The notes: generated from the sequence alone by a model not told the origin. A stretch of 64,000 nt of DNA from Streptomyces wedmorensis (GCF_000716445.1 NZ_JNWK01000001.1:259729-323728), one strand, 5' to 3'. Counted from the stretch's first letter, positions 24,770 through 32,935 are shown. Translations and numbers: made by a program.

Positions 24770-24979
24770 TCAGCGGTGCCGCTTGGAGAAGGCGACCCAT
24801 TCGTTCATCCGCCGGGCCCGGCGGGCACATCCGCCGCACGGGCGTACGCCCGCGGCGCTCGTGGCCCGGCTCACCAGGTCGCCGAGGCCGATCTCGTCCT
24901 CTCGGACGAATCCGGGGAGACGGATGTCGTGCCGCGCCCGCCCCTCGCGCTTACGCTGGTCGTCGCGCTCCCGGCCCAT
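24770..24979 (-). CDS. small PCGGC protein, first gene of the peptide operon
   Basis: The 69-aa protein begins at 24979 with CAGGAG 8 nt upstream. It has a basic N-terminus (MGRERDDQRKREGRARHD), then LPGFVREDEIGLGDLVSRATSAAGVRPCGGCARRARRMNEWVAFS. The GLGDLV...T...GV.PCGGC..RA..MN.W core is a pattern I recall from conserved small proteins of unknown function in many bacteria. The CxxC pair could hold a metal or be redox-active. It is 40 nt before the PatG-C-like gene and probably shares its promoter in the 137-nt gap divergent from the 25117 gene. Confidence 0.7.
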   Translation of the reverse strand: MGRERDDQRKREGRARHDIRLPGFVREDEIGLGDLVSRATSAAGVRPCGGCARRARRMNEWVAFSKRHR

Positions 24980-25116
24980 GTCGGGTGCTCCTGACGTCGA
25001 TCCCCCTTGCCCTCTCATTGTCCGCCGCGCCCCAACGCCCCGCATCCGGAAGGCACCACGCGTGTCACGGAGCGCGGAGCGGGTAGTCGCGGCAACGCGA
25101 CGAGAGGAGGCGCGCC

Positions 25117-25371
25117 ATGTCACGTAGGGAGCGGGGGCCCGACGACGCGGCCGGGCCGGAGCGTTCGGCCGAGGACCGCGAGCGGGCCCTGATGGACTCG
25201 ATCGGCGTCGAGGAGCTCGACGACATGCTGGACCAGGGGTACGCGTCCCCGGGCCGCCCGCCGGCCGTCGAGACCGAGGAAGGGGCGTCGGCCGAGGCGG
25301 GCGAGCGCCCGACCGGGAAGGCGGAGCAAGGGGGTTCCGGCGGCCGGACGCCCTTGGAACCTCCCGACTGA
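25117..25371 (+). CDS. small acidic hypothetical protein
   Basis: The 84-aa protein has a very good ribosome site (GAGAGGAGG) before the ATG. It is hydrophilic, with the core ALMDSIGVEELDDMLDQGYASPGRPPAV, a short pattern (LDDxLxxGYxxPxRP) familiar from small Streptomyces proteins of unknown function. The C-terminal half is low-complexity. It is divergent from the peptide operon and ends in a shared bidirectional hairpin. Confidence 0.6.
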   Translation: MSRRERGPDDAAGPERSAEDRERALMDSIGVEELDDMLDQGYASPGRPPAVETEEGASAEAGERPTGKAEQGGSGGRTPLEPPD

Positions 25372-25415
25372 GTCACCCACGGTCACCCGGACCGAGTGAG
25401 TCACCCCAGTCACCC

Positions 25416-25452
25416 GTCACCCAGTCGCCCAGTGACCCGGCGACTGGGTGAC
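25416..25452. terminator. bidirectional hairpin between convergent genes
   Basis: GTCACCCAGTCGCC (25416-25429) and GGCGACTGGGTGAC (25439-25452) form a perfect 14-bp stem with a 9-nt loop, 44 nt after the plus-strand stop and 6 nt after the minus-strand stop at 25459. Extra GTCACCC copies crowd the same stretch. Confidence 0.75.
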
Positions 25453-25458
25453 GGACGG

Positions 25459-26196
25459 TCACCGGGTCAGCAGGCGGTTGAAGAAGGTGCGGTACTGGCG
25501 CAGTGCCATGCGCAGGCTCTCCGTGTCGACGTCCTCGCCCTTGTTCCACTGGCCTTCCAGGTCCTGCCGGTGGTCCGCGAAGGTGGCGGCCAGAGTGCGC
25601 ATGACGTCGGCGACGAGTCCGTCGGCCGAGTGCACGGCCTCGCGGGGGTCGTCGACGAAGAGGCTCTGGATCTCGTGCCAGCGGCTGCGGAAGTCCTGCT
25701 CGTCCTCGGAGGAGAGCAGCCGCGACGAGCCGTCGGCGTCTGACGCGTCCGCCGAGTCCGCCGCGTCCATCCGGTCGGTCCCCGCGTCGTCGCTCCGGGG
25801 CTGCTCGGCCCTCGCCGTGTCGCCCAAGCCTCGATCGGTCCCCGCGGTGTCGCCCCGGGTCCTGTCCACGTCGTCCCGGGCGCGGTCGGTCCCCGTGTCG
25901 TCGTCGCGTGTCAGGCGGGTCTCCGCCGAATCGTCCCGGGTCTCCGCCGTGTCGTCCCGGGGCCTCCGGTCCGGTTCCGTCACGGCCTCCCGGGTGCGGT
26001 CGGCCCCGGTCTCCTCGTCCCGTGTGCCTTCGTCGGTCCTGTCCGAGGCATCGGGTAGGCCGGTGCTCTCGCCCGGGTATATGGGGGGTGGCTCGGAGGC
26101 CGTGTCCGTGGCTTCGGCGCCGTGGTCACGGGGTCCGGCGATGTCGGCTGTCGAGAGGCCGTCGTCGCCGGTCGGGCGCGGTGTGCGGTGCTGCAT
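25459..26196 (-). CDS. hypothetical protein with disordered acidic repeat region and C-terminal helical domain
   Basis: The 245-aa protein starts at 26196 with GGAGG 7 nt upstream. Residues 1-160 are a low-complexity Asp/Arg/Thr-rich stretch with repeated DDT, TRDD and GTDR units. Residues about 160-245 (LSSEDEQDFRSRWHEIQSLFVDDPREAVHSADGLVADVMRTLA...ALRQYRTFFNRLL) form a helical domain that is clearly related to the C-terminus of the next minus-strand gene upstream (26223-26786). The function is unknown. The disordered region may be a flexible linker or surface. Confidence 0.75.
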   Translation of the reverse strand: MQHRTPRPTGDDGLSTADIAGPRDHGAEATDTASEPPPIYPGESTGLPDASDRTDEGTRDEETGADRTREAVTEPDRRPRDDTAETRDDSAETRLTRDDDTGTDRARDDVDRTRGDTAGTDRGLGDTARAEQPRSDDAGTDRMDAADSADASDADGSSRLLSSEDEQDFRSRWHEIQSLFVDDPREAVHSADGLVADVMRTLAATFADHRQDLEGQWNKGEDVDTESLRMALRQYRTFFNRLLTR

Positions 26197-26222
26197 GTCC
26201 TGTCCTCCGTATCCGCCGCGGG

Positions 26223-26786
26223 TCAGGCGCGTGAGGGGCCTGGCTGGTCGCCGTTGGAGAGGAGCTCGTCGAAGAGGGCGCGGTAGTGCACCATCGCTCC
26301 CCGCAACTGCTCGGTGGTGGCCCGCTGTGACGAGCCGCTGAGCGCGTTGATCTCGTGGGCGGCGCGGTAGTGCTCGAGTGTGCGCCCGTGCTCGACGGAG
26401 AGGTCCCGCATCTGCTGCTCGTAGCCGTCCGTGGGATAGCCGCGTTCCCGCATCAGCGCGGTGACCAGCTGGTCCGCGTCGTGGACCGCGTCCTGAGGAC
26501 GGTCGACGAACTCCTCCTGGACACCGCTCCACTCCTGGGCGTAGCGGTCCCGTGTCCCGCTGGACAGGGGTTGGATGTCGAGGGACGCGTGACGCTTCTC
26601 GCGGGCGTCGAGGTCGTGCTCGGCGGCCCGCTTGCTGCCGGCCTCGTCGACCGTACGGTCGTACTCGGGGCCGAAGCGGTCGCGCAGCCGGCGCCGGCGC
26701 CGCGTGTTCAGGGCGACGGCCAGGGCGATGAGCGCGATCACCACCGCCGCGGGGATGATGATGGCCAGAAGTGTTCCTGTGGACAT
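26223..26786 (-). CDS. membrane-anchored hypothetical protein, paralogue of the 25459 gene product
   Basis: The start at 26786 gives MSTGTLLAIIIPAAVVIALIALAVAL, a single N-terminal membrane helix, followed by a basic stop-transfer RRRRRLRDRF. A helical domain follows: LSSGTRDRYAQEWSGVQEEFVDRPQDAVHDADQLVTALMRERG, then a conserved AMVHYRALFDELL. The same W..(V/I)Q..FVD.P..AVH.AD.LV..(L/V)M pattern is in the neighbour, so the two share a domain after duplication. It resembles small Streptomyces stress or envelope proteins of unknown role. An upstream in-frame ATG at 26825 is less likely because the hydrophobic segment would then be internal. Confidence 0.78.
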   Translation of the reverse strand: MSTGTLLAIIIPAAVVIALIALAVALNTRRRRRLRDRFGPEYDRTVDEAGSKRAAEHDLDAREKRHASLDIQPLSSGTRDRYAQEWSGVQEEFVDRPQDAVHDADQLVTALMRERGYPTDGYEQQMRDLSVEHGRTLEHYRAAHEINALSGSSQRATTEQLRGAMVHYRALFDELLSNGDQPGPSRA

Positions 26787-26891
26787 TGAGCCGGACCCCC
26801 TCGTCCCTATCACATGCCTGTCCACGGCGGCTGCCCCTGGCCGTGCGCTTGAAACGGCCTTCTCGGCCCGGGATCGGGCGGCGCCGCGGTG

Positions 26892-27872
26892 TCAGACCCC
26901 CTTGCGGAGGGCGCGGGTGATCTCCAGGCCCTCGGCGGCGGTGAGCCGCTCCTCGCAGGGGATGCCGAGGGCGGTGGCGAGGTCGCGGCCGTGGAGGTCG
27001 ACGGCGGATTCGACGAGCTCGGCGAACTCGTGGACGGCCAGGCGCCCTTGGCGCCAGGCCGACGCCCAGACGACGGCGACGACGAGGGCGGCCGGCCACC
27101 ACCACAGGGCCGGCAGGACGTACAGCGCGCCCCAGCCCGCGCGGCGGGCGGCGGCGGTGAGGGCGGCCCGTGCCGTCCGTATCTCACTGTGGGTGGTGTC
27201 GGGGAGGAGCAGCCACAGCCGGGGCCAGGCCGGGGTGAGGTCGAGCCGGTAGGCGTGGTGGACGCGGGCATCGACGGAGACCAGCCGGTCGCCCATCCAC
27301 GTGGGCCGGGCCGGGCGCGTGAGCGCGATGAGATTGCGTCGCGCGTTCAGAACGACCGTGTCGTCGTCGCTGCCTTCGTGATCGTGGTCGGTGCCCCGGA
27401 GGGCGTTCGACAGGAGCGCGTCCGGTGCGTCAGGCGTCGGGGGCTCCGCCGTGGCCGCCGCGACGCGCAGCGCCCTCGCGGTCAGGGCGCGGCGGTACCG
27501 GGCGTCGGCGGTGGTCCAGCGGCGGGCGCGGCGCCGGGTGAGGGCCCGGTCGGCGGGGCGTAGGGGGGCGGGCCAGTCTCCGAGCCAGAGGCGCTCGACG
27601 CCGCCGCCGAGCGCGGCGGCCAGGCGGCTGACGCCGGCGGAGGAGACCAGGACGAGCACCGCGATCAGGACCACCGAGCCGGGGGAGTGGGCCGTCGGGC
27701 CCGCGGCGAAGCGGTCGATGCGCTCGACGAGGAGGGCGTGGTCAGTGGCGTTCCGGTGGCCGAGGACGGAGCCCGCGGTCGCCACGGCGAGGTAGAGCAG
27801 GCCGGGGAGGACGAGCAACGAGAGCCAGGCGTCGGCGAGTCTGCCGCCGAGCGTGGTGAGGAACGCGCTCAT
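26892..27872 (-). CDS. integral membrane protein of unknown function in CHAT-associated cluster
   Basis: The 326-aa protein has hydrophobic segments near residues 15-35, 65-85, and a pair about 245-275 (WGALYVLPALWWWPAALVVAVVWASAW). A large soluble loop between them contains RRRARRWTTADARYRRAL. The final part (GRLAVHEFAELVESAVDLHGRDLATALGI) is soluble. Its ATG is 3 nt after the stop of the 119-aa gene, so they form a two-gene unit divergent from the CHAT-TPR gene. It could anchor the system to the membrane. No family is recognised. Confidence 0.7.
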   Translation of the reverse strand: MSAFLTTLGGRLADAWLSLLVLPGLLYLAVATAGSVLGHRNATDHALLVERIDRFAAGPTAHSPGSVVLIAVLVLVSSAGVSRLAAALGGGVERLWLGDWPAPLRPADRALTRRRARRWTTADARYRRALTARALRVAAATAEPPTPDAPDALLSNALRGTDHDHEGSDDDTVVLNARRNLIALTRPARPTWMGDRLVSVDARVHHAYRLDLTPAWPRLWLLLPDTTHSEIRTARAALTAAARRAGWGALYVLPALWWWPAALVVAVVWASAWRQGRLAVHEFAELVESAVDLHGRDLATALGIPCEERLTAAEGLEITRALRKGV

Positions 27873-27875
27873 GGC

Positions 27876-28235
27876 TCACAGCCTCACCAGGCGGAGTGGC
27901 GCGGCGAACAGTTCGCAGCTCCCGTCGCCTTCGAGTACCACCCGGTCGCACCGGCCGGCCGGGCACACCAGCGCCTCCTCGACGGGATGTCCGCCGCCGA
28001 GGTGGGGGAGTACGGCGCCGCCGGGGGAGCGGTGCTCCCCGAGCCCACGGGCGACGCCCCAGGAGCGCAGCGACTCGTCGACCGCCGAGACGAGCGCACC
28101 GGCGTCGGCGTTCTCCCGGAACGCCGTGATCGCGGCGTCGAGTTCGGCCGTCCGTCCCCGGTGTTCCGCGACGCCGCGGATCGCGGTGAGCTGCTCGCAC
28201 AGTCGCGCGAGCCGTATGGATTCGTCGCCAGCCAT
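27876..28235 (-). CDS. small CHAT-neighbour protein with a Cys motif
   Basis: The 119-aa protein has an N-terminal helical half (MAGDESIRLARLCEQLTAIRGVAEHRGRTAELDAAITAF) and a C-terminal short beta part with VCPAGRCDRVVLEGDGSCELFAAPLRL, possibly a small zinc-binding ribbon (Cys-x4-Cys...Cys). I recall similar small proteins beside CHAT or caspase-like proteins in actinomycete conflict-type systems. The start at 28235 is only 30 nt from the start of the divergent CHAT-TPR gene, so their promoters must overlap and at least one transcript is probably leaderless. Confidence 0.65.
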   Translation of the reverse strand: MAGDESIRLARLCEQLTAIRGVAEHRGRTAELDAAITAFRENADAGALVSAVDESLRSWGVARGLGEHRSPGGAVLPHLGGGHPVEEALVCPAGRCDRVVLEGDGSCELFAAPLRLVRL

Positions 28236-28265
28236 CCCGCCGCCCCCTCGATCGATGCCGACCCG

Positions 28266-30887
28266 GTGAGTACGGTAACTCCTGTGACACCTGCGAGGCG
28301 GGACGACTTGGTGCGGGCGCTCGGTGCCCGGGTGCTGATGTACCGGTCCTCGATGGACGCGAAAGCAGTGACGGATCCTCAGGCGCTCTTGTGCGTGCGG
28401 GAGTTGATGACGATCGTCGTCGATCCCTCGACCGACCCGGAGGCCGTGCGGACCATCGCCGACCTGCATCTCTGCCGGAGCCTGGTGCTGGGCCCGGAGC
28501 TGGGGCGCGAGGACGCGGCCGTCGCGGCGGCCCTGGATCGGTTCGTGGGCCAGGCCCCTGCGGGCGACGACGCGGAGACGGAGACCGTGGAGGCGGACCG
28601 GCGCATCACCGCCGCCTACTGTGAGGCCTGCGAGAGCGCTGCCGCGGCACAACACGACCCGGACCCGGCCCTGTTGGAGCGGGCGCTTCGAGCGACCGAG
28701 GCGGCGGTCGACGTCGTCCCCGCCCGGTTGCGGCCGCTGAGGGCGACCGTTCTCGTCCTGCGGGGGATGGCGCTGCGGCAGCGGTACGAGCGGGGCGGCG
28801 ACGCGCGGGACCTCGGCGACGCCATCACCGCCCTGCGCGAGGCCGAGGCGGCGGCGGGCGACGGCCATCCGGACCGCACCCGCATCCTGTCGACCCTGGG
28901 TGCCGCCCTGCGCGAGCGCCATGACCACGGGGGCGGCCTCGACGACGTCCTGGAAGCCGTACGGGTGGCCCGCGCGGCCGTCACGGCCGGCGACGCGGCG
29001 GACCGCGGGGGCAGGCTGCACAACCTGGGGCTCGCCCTGCGGCGGCGCCACGAGAACACCGGCGACGCGACCGACCTCGACGAGGCCGTCGCCGTACACC
29101 GCGAGGCCGTCGCGCTCACCCCCTCGGGCCACCGGGACCACGGCCTGCTCCAGCAGGGGTTGGCCGACGCGCTGCGCGTCCGGCACGAACGCCGCGGCCA
29201 CGCCACGGACTTCGAGGCGCGCCTCGCGGCCCTGGAGGCGGCCGCCGCGGCCGGCCGCGGCGACACCGGAGGAGAGCAGCCGCACGGTCCGACGCGGTCG
29301 GCCGCCCTGCTCGCCCTGGCCACCGCCCTCGCCGAACGGCACCAGGCGACGGGCCGCGACGCGGACGCGGAGCGTGCCGAGAGCCTGCTGCGCGCGGCGT
29401 CCGCCGCGCTGCCGCCCCGGCACCCGCGGCACGCCCTGATCCACTACGAACTGGGCCTGCTCCTCGGCCGGCGCGACCGGACCGGCTCCGCGGCCGCCCT
29501 GCGCGCCGCCGCCTTCCACGAGGCCGCCACACCCCGGCTGCGCCTGCGCGCCGCCCACGCCTGGGCGCGCGGGGCGATGGAGGCGGGCCGTCCGGACGAG
29601 GCCATGACCGCGTACGGGCAGGCCGTCGCACAGCTGCCCGCCCTCGTCCCGCGCCATCTGGCCCCCGCCGACGCGGAGCGGGCGCTCGCCGACACCCGGG
29701 GCCTGGCCAGTGACGCCGCGGCCTGCGCCCTCGCCGTCGGGGACGCCTCGGGCGCGCTCGCCCTGCTGGAGCTGGGGCGGGGCATCCTGCTCGGCCAGGG
29801 GATGAAGGACCATGACCAGCTGGCCGAACTCCGCTCGCACGCGCCGGAGTCCGCCGCCCGCCTGGAGTGGCTGCGCGGACGCCTCGACGCGGGGGACGAG
29901 GAGGCGTCGTCGGACCGGCGGCACGCGTTGGCGGCCGAATGGGACGGCCTCCTGGCGGGGATCCGCGCCCGGGAGGGCTTCGAGGACTTCATGCGCCCCC
30001 GGCGGTCCGCCCACCCCCTGCCGCCGGGCATCGAAGGCCCCGTCGTCCTGGTCAACGTCAGTCGTCACCGCTGCGACGCGCTGGTGATCACCGCCGAGGG
30101 GCTGGAAGCCGTGGCGCTGCCCGGTCTGACCCTGCCCGAGGTGCTCGAACGGACCGTGTCCTTCCTCGGCGCCCTCGACCGGCTCCGGGAGGCCGGTGCC
30201 ACCGACTTCCTGTCCGGTCCGTCCGCCGAGGCGGAGCTCCACGGCCACCTCGGCTGGCTCTGGGACCGGGTCACCGGCCCCGTGCTCGACTCGCTGGGCC
30301 TCGGCGTCCCGTCCGGAGGCCGGCCGCCCCGGATCTGGTGGATACCCACCGGACCGCTGGTCTTCCTCCCGCTGCACGCCGCCGGACACCACGAAGGGCG
30401 CGGCGACCTCGACGGGGCGGAGACGTACTACCGCAAGGCCATCGACGCGGGCGACGCCGGCGGCATGAACAACCTGGGGAACCTGCTGCGCCAGCGCGGA
30501 GACATGGCCGGCGCCGCGGAGTGGTGGCGCCGGGCGGCCGACGCGGGCGTCGTCGACGCCCTCGTCAGTTCCGGTGCGGTCCTCGCGGAGCGCGGCGACT
30601 GGGCGGCCGCCGAGAAACTCTGGCGCCGCGCCGCGGAGCAGGGGCACGCCGCCGGGAAGCTCAACCTCGCGACGGCACTGATGCGCAGGGGCGAAGGCGC
30701 CGAGGCCGAACGCTGGCTGCGGACCGTCGACGCCCCGGCCGGCCCCCCGGAGCCCGCCGCCCCCGAGCCGGACGGGCCCGACCTGGCGGCGGTGGCCGAC
30801 TGGCTCAGCGGCCCCGCCCGCGCGGGCGACGACGACGCCCGCGCCGCCCTCGACCTGCTCGACGGCAAGGGGCCCGAGGCGGGCTAG
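28266..30887 (+). CDS. TPR protein with truncated CHAT domain joined to Sel1-type repeats
   Basis: GTG 28266 or GTG 28284 is the likely start (about 870 aa). Residues up to about 560 are TPR-like repeats with the usual LHNLGLALRRRHENTGDATDLDEAVA pattern. A CHAT domain begins at GPVVLVNVSRHRCDALVI and proceeds to IWWIPTGPLVFLPLHAAGHHEG. There it stops, and GDLDGAETYYRKAIDAGDAGGMNNLGNLL starts a run of Sel1/TPR repeats to the C-terminus. In intact CHAT proteins the catalytic His and Cys come after this point, so the protease centre is missing. The join near 30390-30410 looks like an in-frame deletion fusing two genes. The product could still bind partners but should not cleave proteins. Confidence 0.75.
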   Translation: MSTVTPVTPARRDDLVRALGARVLMYRSSMDAKAVTDPQALLCVRELMTIVVDPSTDPEAVRTIADLHLCRSLVLGPELGREDAAVAAALDRFVGQAPAGDDAETETVEADRRITAAYCEACESAAAAQHDPDPALLERALRATEAAVDVVPARLRPLRATVLVLRGMALRQRYERGGDARDLGDAITALREAEAAAGDGHPDRTRILSTLGAALRERHDHGGGLDDVLEAVRVARAAVTAGDAADRGGRLHNLGLALRRRHENTGDATDLDEAVAVHREAVALTPSGHRDHGLLQQGLADALRVRHERRGHATDFEARLAALEAAAAAGRGDTGGEQPHGPTRSAALLALATALAERHQATGRDADAERAESLLRAASAALPPRHPRHALIHYELGLLLGRRDRTGSAAALRAAAFHEAATPRLRLRAAHAWARGAMEAGRPDEAMTAYGQAVAQLPALVPRHLAPADAERALADTRGLASDAAACALAVGDASGALALLELGRGILLGQGMKDHDQLAELRSHAPESAARLEWLRGRLDAGDEEASSDRRHALAAEWDGLLAGIRAREGFEDFMRPRRSAHPLPPGIEGPVVLVNVSRHRCDALVITAEGLEAVALPGLTLPEVLERTVSFLGALDRLREAGATDFLSGPSAEAELHGHLGWLWDRVTGPVLDSLGLGVPSGGRPPRIWWIPTGPLVFLPLHAAGHHEGRGDLDGAETYYRKAIDAGDAGGMNNLGNLLRQRGDMAGAAEWWRRAADAGVVDALVSSGAVLAERGDWAAAEKLWRRAAEQGHAAGKLNLATALMRRGEGAEAERWLRTVDAPAGPPEPAAPEPDGPDLAAVADWLSGPARAGDDDARAALDLLDGKGPEAG

Positions 30888-30890
30888 GTC

Positions 30891-30943
30891 GTCTCTTCCG
30901 AATCTTGCCGGGCGGCGAGGGCCGGGCAAGATCCGGAAGAGAC
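30891..30943. terminator. long hairpin after the CHAT-TPR gene
   Basis: GTCTCTTCCG-A-ATCTTGCC (30891-30909) pairs with 30925-30943, 18 of 19 positions, around a 15-nt loop. It lies 3 nt after the stop codon and should end transcription in either direction. Confidence 0.75.
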
Positions 30944-31139
30944 GGCCTTGCGGGGTGTCGTGCCGACCGGATCGCATCGACGGGACACCCCGGGCCGGGC
31001 GGGATTCTCCGGACGGGACCTCCGCGCCCGGGTGAGGCCTCGGCCCCGCCGATCCCCCGAACGGCCCGGTGGACTCGCCGGGCCGGGCGAGGTCGCTTCC
31101 AATGGGCTGGATCGGTCGGGGCAGGGTCGGGAGGCGGGA

Positions 31140-32015
31140 ATGTCGTGGGCGAGCCGGGTGCGAAGCATCCGGGCGGGGGCGGAGAGCCGCTTCCCCGTGC
31201 TCTCGGAACTGACGACGAGGCTGGTCAGCGGCAACCTGCTGGACGCGGCCACCCGGCTGGCCGCCCAGGGATTCCTGGCCGCCGTACCCCTCCTGTTCGC
31301 CATGGCGGCGTTCGCTCCGCTCGCGGTGCGGCAGCAACTGGCCGAGTCCCTGCGCGCCATGTTCGGGTTGACCGGGGCGTCCGACAAAGAACTCCAGCAG
31401 GTCCTCGCCCCGAGCACCGCCGACGCGCTGAGGGAGACCACCGGCGTCGTAGGCGCCCTCGTGGCCCTGGTGTCGGCCACCAGTTTCAGCCGCGCGATGG
31501 CCCGGGTGTGCGAGCGTGCCTGGGGGCTGCCCAAGTCCGGCACGCGGATCGCCGCCTGGCGGTGGACGATCTGGCTCCTCGCCCTGATCGTCGTGGTCCT
31601 CCTCCAGGCACCCCTCCGCGATGGCTTCGGCGCCGGGCCCTTGCTGGCCCTTCCCCTGTTCTTCCTGGTCAGTACGGGAGTGTGGCTCTGGACCCAGCAC
31701 CTCCTGCTGGTCAAACGGGTCGCCTGGCTGCCCCTCCTCCCCGGCGCCGTCCTCGCCGGTGCCGCCACGAGCGCCCTCGGGCTCACGGCACGCCTCTACA
31801 TGCCGGGCGCCCTCAACCGTGCCCTCGGCGAGTACGGCTCCCTGGGCCTCGTCCTCACCATGCTGTCCTGGCTCATCCTGGTGTGCGCCGCCCTCACCTT
31901 CGCCTTCACCATCGGAGCCGTACTCGCCCGCGAACCCCCGCTGAGCCACTACCTCGGGACGCCGCCGAGGCCGTCCGACCCTGACGCCCCGCCGAGGGAG
32001 CGATCGGAGCGCTGA
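31140..32015 (+). CDS. YihY/BrkB-family inner membrane protein
   Basis: The 291-aa protein starts at ATG 31140 after GGGAGGCGGG. It has six predicted membrane helices with the BrkB-type arrangement: RLAAQGFLAAVPLLFAMAAFAP, GVVGALVALVSATSFSRAMARVCERAWGLP, and a final pair GEYGSLGLVLTMLSWLILVCAALTFAFTIGAVLA. The family is widespread but its function is unsettled; the old RNase BN and serum-resistance names are not supported. The tail is hydrophilic and Pro-rich. It stands alone between two hairpins. Confidence 0.85.
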   Translation: MSWASRVRSIRAGAESRFPVLSELTTRLVSGNLLDAATRLAAQGFLAAVPLLFAMAAFAPLAVRQQLAESLRAMFGLTGASDKELQQVLAPSTADALRETTGVVGALVALVSATSFSRAMARVCERAWGLPKSGTRIAAWRWTIWLLALIVVVLLQAPLRDGFGAGPLLALPLFFLVSTGVWLWTQHLLLVKRVAWLPLLPGAVLAGAATSALGLTARLYMPGALNRALGEYGSLGLVLTMLSWLILVCAALTFAFTIGAVLAREPPLSHYLGTPPRPSDPDAPPRERSER

Positions 32016-32040
32016 CGCCCCGGTCCGCTCCTCCGGCGCG

Positions 32041-32577
32041 TCACCAGGGCACGTCGGCCGCGTCGACGACGCGGCCGCCCATGTTCCGCTCCACCATCCG
32101 CAGGGCGGCGTCCGCGAGGTCCTCGTGGATGTGCGCCACGGCGTCGCGGGGGATCGTGACCGCGAAATGACGGATGTGGGCGTCCAGGGCGGAGTACAGC
32201 ACGCACTGCTCGGTGACCTGGCCGGTGAGGACGAGGGTGTCGACGCCGAGGGTGCGCAGGAGGTAGGCCAGCGGCGTCTCGTAGAAGACGGAGTGACGGG
32301 CCTTGACGACGAACAGCGACTCGTCGTCGGGCCGGATCGGTTCGACGAGTTCGGGGTGGTGACCGGCCAGGGCCATCTCGAGGATCTGGCCGTGGTGGGA
32401 GCGCCAGCGCCCGAAGTTGTCGTTCGCGTAGACCACCGGGATCCCCGCCGCTCTGGCGCGCTCCAGGAGGTCGACGATCCCGGGGACGGCCCGTTCCACC
32501 GACGGCACGAGCCGCTCCGCGTCACGGTGTCGATAGGTGTTGATCATGTCGATGACGACGAGTGCGTACTTCGCCAA
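32041..32577 (-). CDS. isochorismatase-fold cysteine hydrolase
   Basis: The 178-aa protein has the isochorismatase-like triad: Asp in ALVVIDMINTY, Lys in VVKARHSVF, and Cys in QVTEQCVLYSALDAHIR, with the cis-peptide region just before the Cys. TTG at 32577 is chosen because GGGGAGA is 6 nt upstream and MAKYALVVIDM matches the usual start; a GTG at 32616 would add 13 residues with a poorer site. The family includes nicotinamidases and many amide hydrolases; no specificity loop identifies the substrate here. Confidence 0.85.
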   Translation of the reverse strand: MAKYALVVIDMINTYRHRDAERLVPSVERAVPGIVDLLERARAAGIPVVYANDNFGRWRSHHGQILEMALAGHHPELVEPIRPDDESLFVVKARHSVFYETPLAYLLRTLGVDTLVLTGQVTEQCVLYSALDAHIRHFAVTIPRDAVAHIHEDLADAALRMVERNMGGRVVDAADVPW

Positions 32578-32935
32578 GATCGTCTCCCCATGTTCCGAAG
32601 CGCCGTGGCGAATCACACCTTATGTCTGGATATGGTCACGCTACCGGCAGCCGCCCGTCAACGGGCGAACCACCAGACGCCTCGTACCCGCCGGGTTTCT
32701 CCGGCGGGTACGAGGCGGCCTGCGGCGAGGGAAGAGACGGGGAGCAAAGGTGCAGGTGGCGATCGGTCTCCCCGATCGATCCTCCGCCGCGGACGATTCG
32801 GTCGGTCGGTCCTCGCCGCGGACGATCTGCGGTTCGGGGGTCTTCTTCTCCGCCGTACGGGCCGGCGCTCCGGTCGGCGTCCGGTCGGCGGAAGGCGGGC
32901 CTGCAGGTCGCCGACGGTCGTCCCGCGGCCGGCCC
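32578..32935. other. 358-nt intergenic region
   Basis: It holds the promoter side of the isochorismatase-fold gene (TATGTCTGGATATGG near 32620-32635 is AT-rich), the perfect hairpin at 32678-32717, and about 220 nt after the alcohol dehydrogenase stop with no convincing gene. Confidence 0.5.
32678..32717. terminator. perfect 17-bp hairpin
   Basis: CGCCTCGTACCCGCCGG and CCGGCGGGTACGAGGCG flank the loop GTTTCT. It is well placed to end the alcohol dehydrogenase transcript on the minus strand, although about 220 nt beyond the stop, and to insulate the isochorismatase-fold gene. Confidence 0.75.

Noticed and set aside
27876..32525. A 1549-codon minus-strand open frame across the CHAT-TPR and BrkB genes
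   Set aside because: Only its last 119 codons have coding character. The rest is antisense to recognised genes.
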